Positions 17,617 through 24,813 of a DNA stretch of 64,000 bases are shown here, in pieces. Under the pieces are notes generated by a model, which was not told where the DNA came from, made no database searches, and saw only the letters and a list, made by a program, of their open reading frames with translations. The stretch is from contig NZ_LMKB01000005.1 of assembly GCF_001421165.1 (NCBI RefSeq), positions 341,580 to 405,579 on the forward strand, written 5' to 3'. Each line of letters starts with the position of its first letter. The first letter of the stretch is position 1. Made by a program: the position numbers and the translations under genes. The DNA comes from Frigoribacterium sp. Leaf8. GTDB taxonomy: Bacteria; Actinomycetota; Actinomycetes; Actinomycetales; Microbacteriaceae.

Positions 17617-17677
17617 GACACCGGGACCCGCCGTCGACGCCGGACGCCGGCCGCTCGGCGCCGGGGAGGGGCCGACG

Positions 17678-17716
17678 AGGAGGCGCGGTGCCCGGACGAC
17701 CGGAACCGCGCCTCCT
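17678..17716. terminator. AGGAGGCGCG inverted-pair hairpin
   Basis: A 12-bp perfect stem (17678-17689 with 17705-17716) and a 15-nt loop, downstream of the minus-strand quinone-reductase-like gene. No U-tract. Confidence 0.65.
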
Positions 17717-17746
17717 GCGGGCTGCCGCCCCGGCGTCTCGGCGGGA

Positions 17747-18604
17747 CTACGCGGTGGCGGCGGTGAGGGCCTCGACGAGCGGGGTCGTCGGACGGCCGAT
17801 CAGGCGGGCGAGGTCGCCGCTCGTGTCGGCGAGCAGCCCGTCGCGGATGTTCCCGTCGAGCGCGACGACGAAGCCGACCGTGCCCTCGTCCAGGCCGAAG
17901 CCGCGCAGGCGCTCGGCGTGCTGCTCGGGCGTGAGCGACTCGTAGCGGACGGGTCGGCCCGTGACGGTCGTGAGCGCCTCGGCGAACTCGTCGAAGTCCC
18001 AGGCGTGGTCGCCGGACAGCTCGAAGGTGCGACCGGCGGTCGACTCGTCGAGGGCCGCGACCGCGGCGGCCTCGGCGTAGTCCCGACGGCTGGCGCTGGC
18101 GAGACGGCCCGCCCCCACGCTCGCGGCGACCACGCCGGAGTCGCGGGCGGTGGCGATCTCGCCGACGTAGTTCTCGGTGTACCAGCCGTTCCGCAGCAGC
18201 GTGACGGGCACGCCGGAGGCGGCGAGGTGCTCCTCGGTCGCCTTGTGCTCGGGCGCGAGGATCAGGGGCGAGGTCGAGGCCGCGAGGACGCTCGTGTAGA
18301 CGATGCGGGCGGCACCGGCGGCCTTCGCGGCGTCGATCACGGCGGCGTGCTGCGGGACGCGCTGGCCCACGGCGTCGCTCGAGATCAGGACGACGACGTC
18401 GCCTGCGTCGATGACGGCCGCGATCGTGTCGGGTCGGGTGTAGTCGAGCTCGGCGGTGCGGACGCCGCGCTCGGCGAGGTCGGCCAGCTTCGAGACGTCG
18501 CGCGACGTGGCGATGACACTGTCGGGGGCTGCGCCGCGGGCGAGGAGGGACTCGACGACGAGGCGGCCGAGCTGACCGGAGGCGGCGGTGACGATCGTGG
18601 ACAT
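17747..18604 (-). CDS. NmrA/QorB-like NAD(P)H-dependent oxidoreductase
   Basis: 285 aa, atypical short-chain dehydrogenase. The N-terminal TAASGQLGRLVVESLL is the NAD(P)-binding glycine motif; LLRNGWYTENY and the C-terminal pattern match the QorB/NAD(P)H:quinone oxidoreductase group. It probably reduces quinones or reactive electrophiles. The start ATG at 18604 has AAAGGAA. It is divergent from an HxlR regulator gene 91 bp away, the classical arrangement of a redox-sensing regulator and its target. Confidence 0.88.
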   Translation of the reverse strand: MSTIVTAASGQLGRLVVESLLARGAAPDSVIATSRDVSKLADLAERGVRTAELDYTRPDTIAAVIDAGDVVVLISSDAVGQRVPQHAAVIDAAKAAGAARIVYTSVLAASTSPLILAPEHKATEEHLAASGVPVTLLRNGWYTENYVGEIATARDSGVVAASVGAGRLASASRRDYAEAAAVAALDESTAGRTFELSGDHAWDFDEFAEALTTVTGRPVRYESLTPEQHAERLRGFGLDEGTVGFVVALDGNIRDGLLADTSGDLARLIGRPTTPLVEALTAATA

Positions 18605-18669
18605 GGTGTTCCTTTCGGTTGCGTGCCTGGGACAACGACGACGATCCACCGGGACTTCCCATCTGCAGG

Positions 18670-18689
18670 TACGCACCTTTTCGTAAGCT
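18670..18689. promoter_or_regulatory. Candidate HxlR operator overlapping the -10 of its gene
   Basis: Arms TACG (18670-18673) and CGTA (18682-18685) form an inverted repeat with 8-nt spacer, as expected for a winged-helix dimer. The right arm overlaps TAAGCT (18684-18689), which lies exactly 6 nt before the regulator GTG, so binding would block the regulator promoter and possibly that of the divergent oxidoreductase. Confidence 0.45.
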
Positions 18690-18695
18690 ACTGAC

Positions 18696-19064
18696 GTGGA
18701 CGTCGGAATCGTGAACCCTGCCCGCCCTGCACCCTCGAGTCGTTTCCCGGCGGAGTGCCCGAGCCGCGTGGTGCTGACCCACGTGACGAGTCGGTGGGGA
18801 GTGCTGATCCTGCTGGCGCTCGAACGCGGGCCGATGCGGTGGGGCGAGTTGCGACGCGAGATCGAGGGCGTCAGCGAGAAGATGCTCGCCTCGACCCTGA
18901 AGACCCTCGAGGCCGACGGCATCGTCCATCGCGCCGCCCAGCCGACGATCCCGCCGCGGGTCGACTACTCGCTGACCGAGCGCGGCACCGACCTGGCCGC
19001 CCGCCTCGTGCCGCTCATGGACTGGATTCTCGACAACGCCGACGAGATCGTCGCGGGCCGGTGA
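18696..19064 (+). CDS. HxlR-family redox-type transcription regulator
   Basis: 122 aa winged-helix protein. The N-terminal Cys (SRFPAECPSRVVL) is at the place of the redox-active Cys of HypR/QorR-type members, followed by HVTSRWGVLILLALERGPMRWGELRREIEGVSEKMLASTLKTLEADGI-type recognition helix and wing. GTG at 18696 is preceded 6 nt away by TAAGCT; no Shine-Dalgarno. It likely represses the divergent quinone-reductase-like gene and itself, released by oxidants or electrophiles; this follows from family and layout, not direct evidence. Confidence 0.92.
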   Translation: MDVGIVNPARPAPSSRFPAECPSRVVLTHVTSRWGVLILLALERGPMRWGELRREIEGVSEKMLASTLKTLEADGIVHRAAQPTIPPRVDYSLTERGTDLAARLVPLMDWILDNADEIVAGR

Positions 19065-19080
19065 GCGATCGATCGACCGA

Positions 19081-19494
19081 TCAGGACGACGCCCCCGCTG
19101 CCAGGTACGTGGACGCGAGGTAGGCCGTCGCACCCACGATGAAGACGACGAAGATCGGCATCGCGACCAGCAGGAACGTCCTCTCGCGGGGCGGGACGTA
19201 GGCACTCGACTTCCGCAGGGTCGACGCGAGCATCCCGACCCCGAGGCCGGGGAAGAGCAACAGCGCGAAGGTCGGCAAGGAGTGTTCGACGCCGTGTCGC
19301 CGGTACGGGGTGGTCGTCCACACCGGGACCTGGGTCCAGACGAACACGACCAGGCCGAGCGAGAGGACGATGCCGACGACGAGGGCCACGCGCATCCACC
19401 GGACGAGCACCCGACCCCGAGCGATGTCGTCGTCCGTGAGCGGCACCGTGCGGGGCGTGCCGTCGGGCCGGGTCGTCTTCAGGTCGATGGTCAC
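19081..19494 (-). CDS. Small membrane protein, unknown
   Basis: 137 aa with three predicted membrane helices: ALVVGIVLSLGLVVFVW, FALLLFPGLGVGMLAS and TFLLVAMPIFVVFIVGATAYLAS. A 30-residue hydrophilic N-terminus (TTRPDGTPRTVPLTDDDIARGR) faces the cytosol. The GTG at 19494 has TAGCAT exactly 6 nt upstream. It ends 16 nt from the convergent HxlR gene. No family recognised. Confidence 0.8.
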   Translation of the reverse strand: MTIDLKTTRPDGTPRTVPLTDDDIARGRVLVRWMRVALVVGIVLSLGLVVFVWTQVPVWTTTPYRRHGVEHSLPTFALLLFPGLGVGMLASTLRKSSAYVPPRERTFLLVAMPIFVVFIVGATAYLASTYLAAGASS

Positions 19495-19500
19495 GTGGTG

Positions 19501-19506
19501 ATGCTA
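19501..19506 (-). promoter_or_regulatory. -10 TAGCAT, 6 nt from GTG at 19494
   Basis: TAGCAT with exact 6-nt spacing to the start codon; leaderless-type promoter. Confidence 0.6.
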
Positions 19507-19623
19507 GCGAGTCGGGACGGACCTGTCTGCTCGTCCGCCTCGACTCGCCTGCACGGGCGTCCGCCCATCCGCAGCTGGTTGAGTTCGACCTGACGACCGA
19601 CTCGACGAAGGGGCAGGCAGCAC

Positions 19624-21024
19624 ATGGGCATCTCGGAGAAGGACTACGACGTCGCCGTCATCGGCGCCGGTCCGGCGGGCACCGCGGCGGCCCTGCGCGC
19701 AGCCGAACTCGGGGCCCGCGTCGTCGTCCTCGAGGCAGGGCGCGAGGGAGGCACCTGCGTGAACACCGGATGCGTGCCCACCAGGGTGCTGGCGAAGACG
19801 GCCCGGCTGATCCGCGAGACCCGGCACGCGGACGTCTACGGCGTCGGCGTCGCTCCCCCGACGATCGACTGGGCGACGACCGTCGCGCGCGTCCGGGAGC
19901 GCGTCGACGCGGTGCGGTCGATCAAGCGGGAGGCCGAGCGGTTCGAGGCCGCGGGCGTCGAGCTGGTCCACGAGGGCAGGGCCCGGTTCGTCGACGACTC
20001 GACCCTCGTCCTCGACAGTGGGCGGACGATCTCGGCGGCGTCGATCCTGATCTGCGTCGGCGGTCACTCGCGCCGACTGCCGATCCCGGGCAACGAGTTG
20101 GCGACGGTCCCCGAGCACGTCCTCGACCTGCCGTCCCTCCCCCACCGGGTGGCCGTGATCGGCGCGGGCAACACGGGCGCACAACTCGTGACGGTGTTCG
20201 ACGCGTTCGGCAGCGACGTGACGCTCCTCGACGTCGCCCCGCGGGTGCTGACGACGTCGGACGCGTCGATCTCGGAGGCGGTCTCCGTCGCGTTCACCGA
20301 GCAGGGCATCGACGTGCGCACCGGGATCGACGGCGTCGAGAGCCTCGCCCGAGCCGACGACGGCTCGATCACCCTGACCTGGCGGCAGGACGACGCGCAC
20401 GCCCGGGCCGACTTCGACGTGGTCGTCATGGCCACGGGGTGGCCGGCGGACGTCGAGGACCTCGGCCTGGAGAACGCCGGGATCGAGGTGGAGCGCTCGT
20501 CCGTCCCCGTCGACCGGTACTTCCGGACCGTCGTCCCGCACGTCTTCGCCGTGGGCGACGCCAACGGCCGCGACATGCTCGTCCAGGCCGCCCAGTTCGA
20601 GGGGGAGGCCGCCGCCGAGAACGCCGTCCTCGGCGCCAACCGCCGCACGCCGCACCACCTCCTGCCCGCCGGTGGGTTCACCGACCCGGACTACGCCGGC
20701 GTCGGCCTCACCGAGGACGAGGCTCGCGAAGCGGACGAGTCGTGCGTGGTCGTCACGATCCCGTATTCGACCGTGGACCGGGCCGTGATCGACGACCGCG
20801 AGACGGGGTTCCTCAAGCTGATCGCCGACCGCCGTCGCGAGCTCGTGCTCGGTGCCCATGCCGTCGGTGAGAACGCCGTCGAGGTGGTCCAGGCGGTCAC
20901 CACCGCCATGGCCGGCGGCGTCGACGTCGCCACGCTGGCGGAGGTGCGCTTCGCCTACCCCACCTACAGCGCGGTGATCGGGATGGCGGCCCGGGCCGTG
21001 CTGGCGGATCGCACCGCGCGCTAG
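19624..21024 (+). CDS. FAD-dependent pyridine nucleotide-disulfide oxidoreductase
   Basis: 466 aa, class I flavin disulfide reductase. FAD-binding VIGAGPAGTAAA is at residues 12-23, the redox disulfide at C45-VNTG-C50, a second nucleotide fold VIGAGNTGAQLV near 178, and the FAD GD motif AVGDANGRDML. The C-terminal dimer domain lacks the His-Glu pair (HPTxSE) of lipoamide dehydrogenase, reading FAYPTYSAVIG instead, so lipoamide is an unlikely substrate; mercuric-reductase-like or quinone/transhydrogenase-like activity fits better. ATG at 19624 follows AAGGGGCAGG. It is a single gene by spacing. Confidence 0.88.
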   Translation: MGISEKDYDVAVIGAGPAGTAAALRAAELGARVVVLEAGREGGTCVNTGCVPTRVLAKTARLIRETRHADVYGVGVAPPTIDWATTVARVRERVDAVRSIKREAERFEAAGVELVHEGRARFVDDSTLVLDSGRTISAASILICVGGHSRRLPIPGNELATVPEHVLDLPSLPHRVAVIGAGNTGAQLVTVFDAFGSDVTLLDVAPRVLTTSDASISEAVSVAFTEQGIDVRTGIDGVESLARADDGSITLTWRQDDAHARADFDVVVMATGWPADVEDLGLENAGIEVERSSVPVDRYFRTVVPHVFAVGDANGRDMLVQAAQFEGEAAAENAVLGANRRTPHHLLPAGGFTDPDYAGVGLTEDEAREADESCVVVTIPYSTVDRAVIDDRETGFLKLIADRRRELVLGAHAVGENAVEVVQAVTTAMAGGVDVATLAEVRFAYPTYSAVIGMAARAVLADRTAR

Positions 21025-21077
21025 GAGCCCGCGGGCGCCGTGGCACGATGGACGCTCCGCCCCGACCGAAAGCCACG

Positions 21078-21689
21078 ATGCGCCTCCTCCTGATCCGCCA
21101 CGGCGAGACCTCCGACAACGTCGCCCGCACCATCGGCTCGCGCCCCCCAGGCCCGCCGCTGTCCCCGCTCGGCCGCGAACAGGCCGCCGACCTCGGGACG
21201 GCTCTGGCGGGCGAAGCGATCGTCGCCGTGCACTCCTCGCGCCTGCGCCGGGCCGGTGAGACCGCCGCGATCGTCGCCGAGGGTCTCGGCCTCCCCCACC
21301 ACGAGGTCGAGGGTGCCCACGAGATCGACGCCGGCGACCTGGAGGGTCTGCCCTACGCCGAGGCCCTGCCCCGGTACGCCGGCACCATGCAGCAGTGGTG
21401 GACCGACCCGGAGGCGCGCATCCCCGGTGGCGAGAGCGGCACCGAGTTCACGGCCCGGTTCCGCGGAGCGGTCGATCGGGTCGTGGCGTCGACACCGGCC
21501 GACTCGACCGCGGTGCTCGTCTCGCACGAAGCCGCCATCTGCGTCTGGGCGGCCGACACCGCCCGCAACCTCGACGCCGCGTTCAGTCGCACCCACGGAC
21601 TCCGCAACACGGGGTCGGTCGTCCTCGAGGGCTCGACCGAGGCCGGCTGGGTCGCCCTCTCGTGGGACGGCGAACCCCTGGCGCACTGA
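21078..21689 (+). CDS. Histidine phosphatase family protein
   Basis: 203 aa. LLIRHGETSDN holds the phosphoaccepting His; SSRLRRAGETA, the acid loop EIDAGDLEG and VSHEAAICVW complete the active site. The ATG at 21078 directly begins the conserved strand and has GAAAG before it; an in-frame ATG at 21048 would add ten unlikely residues. It lies 53 nt after the flavin disulfide reductase. Substrate unknown (phosphoglycerate mutase-like and broad phosphatases share this fold). Confidence 0.88.
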   Translation: MRLLLIRHGETSDNVARTIGSRPPGPPLSPLGREQAADLGTALAGEAIVAVHSSRLRRAGETAAIVAEGLGLPHHEVEGAHEIDAGDLEGLPYAEALPRYAGTMQQWWTDPEARIPGGESGTEFTARFRGAVDRVVASTPADSTAVLVSHEAAICVWAADTARNLDAAFSRTHGLRNTGSVVLEGSTEAGWVALSWDGEPLAH

Positions 21690-21724
21690 GCCGCGCGTCC
21701 GACGGCCAGACCGCAGCGCGCCTC

Positions 21725-22393
21725 CTACGGGCCGCCGAGCCAGTGGTCGATGCGGTGGTGGTCCGGGCGGAAACCGTTCTGGACGCCCCACAGCACGGCT
21801 TGCGTCCGGCTCGTCGCGCCGATGCGTCGGTAGACCGACCGGATGTAGGACTTGACCGTGTTCGGGCTGAGGTAGGTGAGCGCCGCGACCTCGGCGTTGC
21901 TCTTCCCCTGGGTGATGAGGGCCAGGATCTCGGACTCGCGGTCGGTGATGCCCTCGCGGCGGCCGGGCCAGTCGAGGCCCGGTGCACTCGGCGCTCGCCC
22001 CCGCACCTCGCTGACGACCCGCTCGCCCCGGTGGACCGCCTCGAGCGCCTCGACCAGCTCGCGGGCACCGAGGGTCTTCGACAGGTACCCGTGCACGCCC
22101 TGCGCCAGAGCCGACTCGACGAGCTCGGGGTGGAAGTTCCAGGTGTAGACGACGACCTTGCCGGCCGCCGGGTTGGCGACCAGCTCGGCGAGCTCGTGAT
22201 GGTCGGACTCCGGCTGGGCGAACGAGTCGTAGAGAACGACGTCGACCCGGTCGGACAGGGACGTCGTGGCGTCGATCTCGGCGACGACGACCCGGTCGCG
22301 GTAGCGGTCGAACATGTGGGCGAGACCGGCGAGCACGACGTCGTAGTCGTCGACGAGTGCGACGGTGATCGACCGGGTCGGAGCGAGGGGCAT
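21725..22393 (-). CDS. LuxR-type response regulator (orphan)
   Basis: 222 aa. The receiver domain has the acidic pair in ALVDDYDVVLAG, the phospho-Asp in VDVVLYDSF and the conserved Lys in GYLSKTLGA; the C-terminal LuxR helix-turn-helix (ITDRESEILALITQGKSNAEVAALTYLSPNTVKSY-type) is intact. No histidine kinase gene is nearby, so its partner is elsewhere. The ATG at 22393 fits the receiver start; the open frame extends 26 codons further but overlaps the divergent GlsB-gene promoter region. Possible target: the divergent GlsB-like gene 119 bp away. Confidence 0.88.
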   Translation of the reverse strand: MPLAPTRSITVALVDDYDVVLAGLAHMFDRYRDRVVVAEIDATTSLSDRVDVVLYDSFAQPESDHHELAELVANPAAGKVVVYTWNFHPELVESALAQGVHGYLSKTLGARELVEALEAVHRGERVVSEVRGRAPSAPGLDWPGRREGITDRESEILALITQGKSNAEVAALTYLSPNTVKSYIRSVYRRIGATSRTQAVLWGVQNGFRPDHHRIDHWLGGP

Positions 22394-22512
22394 GAGGACA
22401 CCATCCCACCCCGAGGGGTGTGCCGCCACACCTCCAGGGGTGGTCTGCTGGGTCCTGCGACACCACGGCACCGACGGTGCCGGTCGCCCATCTCTCCCGG
22501 AAGGAGAACACC

Positions 22513-22794
22513 ATGATCGGTCTCATCATCAGCTTGCTCGTCGTCGGCCTCATCGCAGGGTTCATCGCCCGCGCGGTCGTCCCGGGTCGCCAGGGCCTCT
22601 CGATCGCCATGACGATCCTGCTGGGCGTCATCGGTTCGTTCGTCGGAGGGTTCCTAGGCTTCCTGCTGTTCCAGCACGACCCCACGGACGGGTTCTTCCA
22701 GCCCGCCGGCATCATCGGCTCGATCATCGGCGCGATCGTCGTCCTGGTCGTCTGGGTCGCCGTCTCGGGCCGCCGCGGCGCCGCTCGCCGCTGA
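22513..22794 (+). CDS. GlsB/YeaQ/YmgE-family stress membrane protein
   Basis: 93 aa with three membrane segments and the family motif [15 protein letters not shown], then [16 protein letters not shown] and [13 protein letters not shown], ending SGRRGAARR. The ATG at 22513 is preceded by AAGGAG. Transglycosylase-associated label in databases is historical; members anchor stress proteins to the membrane in some Gram-positives. It is divergent from an orphan LuxR response regulator and followed by a strong hairpin. Confidence 0.92.
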   Translation: MIGLIISLLVVGLIAGFIARAVVPGRQGLSIAMTILLGVIGSFVGGFLGFLLFQHDPTDGFFQPAGIIGSIIGAIVVLVVWVAVSGRRGAARR

Positions 22795-22807
22795 CCCCGG
22801 TCCCGGT

Positions 22808-22833
22808 CGGGGCGGCCGCGGACGGCCGCCCCG
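22808..22833 (+). terminator. GC hairpin after glsB-like gene
   Basis: An 11-bp perfect stem (22808-22818 with 22823-22833), loop CGGA, 13 nt after the stop codon. No U-tract, common for high-GC terminators. Confidence 0.7.
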
Positions 22834-22891
22834 AGGGCATCGTCCTGCCGGCGGCAACCACTGCCCGCAGGACGGAACGACGACCTCGTGC

Positions 22892-23578
22892 TCAGGCGGA
22901 CTCCTCCGCGCTCGTGGTGTGCGGTGCCCCGACGGGCTTGGACTCACTCGAGCCACGCTGGCGGAGGAAGATCGAGAACACGATCATCGCTCCGACCGCC
23001 AGGAACTCCGACTGCCAGTTCTGCAGGGTCCTGTTCCAGAAATCCGGGGACGTGACGTACTGGAGCCAGGTCTCGGGTGGTGCGCCGTGTTCCGCGTTCT
23101 CCTCGTTCGCGACCACGGTCCCGCCGAGGGACTGTGCGAGCCAGGACGACACGAAGAGGGCGCCCATCACCAACAGGAGCGAGTTCGAGTACACGAAGGA
23201 TGCCCATCCGCCCCGGCGCGCCCACGCGGGCGACCCCGGCCGCGTGTGGTCTCCGACCGATTGTGCCTCGTCGCTGCCGACGCCCTCGTCCCCCGGTCGC
23301 TTCGACTCGGGCGACCCGCGTTGCACCAGCCAGATCGTCGCGGCGATGAACAGGAAGAACTGCAAGAACTCGGACTGCCAGTTCTCGGCCACGTCCACCA
23401 GGAAACTCGACGACGACACGAAGTCCCAGTAGGCGAGGGGCGGAAGACCGTGCACCGCGAGTTCCTCGTTGGTGGCGGCGAGGCCGGCGAACGACTGGCC
23501 CACGAGGGCGGCGACGAAGATCACGAGGAAGGCCGTGCTGAGCCCCTGGTCTCGGATGGCTCGACGCATCCTCGTCAC
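22892..23578 (-). CDS. DUF6766-family membrane protein with internal duplication
   Basis: 228 aa. It consists of two homologous halves, each with a helix ending in a (S)WLAQSLGG/LVGQSFAG motif, an ATNEE...HG.PP segment, an ENWQSEFL/QNWQSEFL motif and a second helix ending QRGSPESK/QRGSSESK. About four membrane helices in total. I place the start at the GTG 23578, which overlaps the stop of a 41-aa upstream gene as GTGA; the ATG at 23569 is the alternative. Function unknown. Confidence 0.82.
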   Translation of the reverse strand: MTRMRRAIRDQGLSTAFLVIFVAALVGQSFAGLAATNEELAVHGLPPLAYWDFVSSSSFLVDVAENWQSEFLQFFLFIAATIWLVQRGSPESKRPGDEGVGSDEAQSVGDHTRPGSPAWARRGGWASFVYSNSLLLVMGALFVSSWLAQSLGGTVVANEENAEHGAPPETWLQYVTSPDFWNRTLQNWQSEFLAVGAMIVFSIFLRQRGSSESKPVGAPHTTSAEESA

Positions 23579-23700
23579 CGAGCCGTCAACGGGACGGCGA
23601 TCATCACGACGAGTCCTGCGACGATCACGCTCATCCACAGCCAGAAGACGGCGCGCATACCCCGCGTCGATCCGGCGTCGTCGTCCTGCTGATCGCTCAC
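23575..23700 (-). CDS. 41-aa single-helix membrane peptide coupled to the DUF6766 gene
   Basis: Too short for ordinary calling but well supported: a GTG at 23700 lies 8 nt after GGAGG-type ribosome site (AGGAGG), and the stop overlaps the next gene as GTGA. The product has a hydrophilic start (SDQQDDDAGSTRGM) and one helix (VFWLWMSVIVAGLVVMIAVPL). The pairing suggests it is a subunit or stabiliser of the DUF6766 protein; that is inference. Confidence 0.7.
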   Translation of the reverse strand: MSDQQDDDAGSTRGMRAVFWLWMSVIVAGLVVMIAVPLTAR

Positions 23701-23917
23701 CTGGTCACCCTCCTCGACGGGAATCGCCACGAGGCAGTCCTACGTCACCGACTTCGCGGCGACAAGGGGCTTGCTTTCTCCTCCGGGTGCTGCCGTCGGA
23801 CCGTCGCCAGCCACGCGCCGACGACGACGCCCGCAGGCGCGGCCCGACAGGGCGTCCGTGCCCCGACGGGCCGTGCGACCGAGGAGAACCGCGGTCGTCT
23901 GACCACCGTTCGTGAGG

Positions 23918-23990
23918 TGGGCCCTACCGGGCTCGAACCGATGACATCCACGGTGTAAACGTGGCGCTCTACCAACTGAGCTAAAGGCCC
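23918..23990 (-). tRNA. tRNA-Val (anticodon TAC)
   Basis: 73 nt. Acceptor GGGCCTT pairs with AGGGCCC (one G-U), D-arm TAGCTCAGTTGGTAGAGC, anticodon loop TTTACAC with TAC, T-loop TTCGAGC. The CCA end is not encoded. No other tRNA is adjacent. Confidence 0.95.
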
Positions 23991-24075
23991 TCGCACCGGG
24001 ACGAGCCGGGCGAGCGACTACAGGTTAGCGGGTGGATGAACGGACCCGCGCCTCCTGCGGTCGTGATCGCGGTCG

Positions 24076-24549
24076 TCAGGCCGAGACGGGGACGAGGAGG
24101 TCGAGCGCGGCGCGATAGTCGGCGAGCGAGCGCTCCTGGCCGGGCTCCGTGCCGAAGTGTTCGCGGATCACCCCGTCGACGTCGATCAGGAAGGTGGTGC
24201 GGGTCGCGAAACCCTTGTTCTCGAGGAAGACGCCGTACTCCTTCGAGACCTCGCCGTGCGGCCAGAAGTCCGCCAGCAGGGTGAAGTCGTAGCCCTTCTC
24301 CTCGGCGAAGGCGCGCAGCGTGGCCTTGGAGTCGACGGAGACGACGAGCAACTCGACGCGGTGGTCCTGGAACATCGCGAGGTTGTCGCGGAGGGTGCAG
24401 AGCTCTTTCGTGCAGGTGCTGCTGAACGCCAGGGGGAAGAACACCAGCGCGACGGGCTTGACGCCCCGGAAGTCGCTCAACCGGACTCGCTCGCCGAACT
24501 GGTTCGGCAGGTCGAAGTCGGGAGCCTGGATGGCGTTCTCCAAAGCCAT
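24076..24549 (-). CDS. Peroxiredoxin, AhpE-like
   Basis: 157 aa thiol peroxidase. The peroxidatic Cys is in FFPLAFSSTCTKELC (PxxxTxxC pattern), with a nearby second Cys; ALVFFPLAF, LLADFW and the C-terminal layout match AhpE-type 1-Cys/2-Cys enzymes of actinobacteria, usually reduced by mycothiol/mycoredoxin. ATG at 24549 has AAAGGAA; 15 further upstream codons are open but lack a site. A TAGGAT -10 candidate lies about 55 nt upstream. It is divergent from aceE, so the two share a 264-bp control region. Confidence 0.92.
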   Translation of the reverse strand: MALENAIQAPDFDLPNQFGERVRLSDFRGVKPVALVFFPLAFSSTCTKELCTLRDNLAMFQDHRVELLVVSVDSKATLRAFAEEKGYDFTLLADFWPHGEVSKEYGVFLENKGFATRTTFLIDVDGVIREHFGTEPGQERSLADYRAALDLLVPVSA

Positions 24550-24813
24550 GGGTGCGTTCCTTTCGCGTCGACCCGGGCGGTCGGCGACTGACACGATCGC
24601 CGATCCTACGCCTCACTCGTCGGTTTCCACACGGTGGCGTGGCCGGACGTTCCCAGCGCGTGCCGAGCCTGTCCCGGTCCGGGCAACTAGAGTGGGCTGG
24701 TCAGGCGGAGTGCGTCTCGGAACCCGGGCACGACGGGCCTGACATCTGTTTGTCCACTCCACGCGGTGGCCCTCCAAGAGACGGCTGCTCCACACAGATG
24801 ATTGAGGTCAAGG

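Noticed and set aside
19624..21024. Calling this gene dihydrolipoamide dehydrogenase (lpd)
   Set aside because: The C-terminal His-Glu pair needed for lipoamide chemistry is absent (FAYPTYSAVIG), although the CVNTGC disulfide is present.
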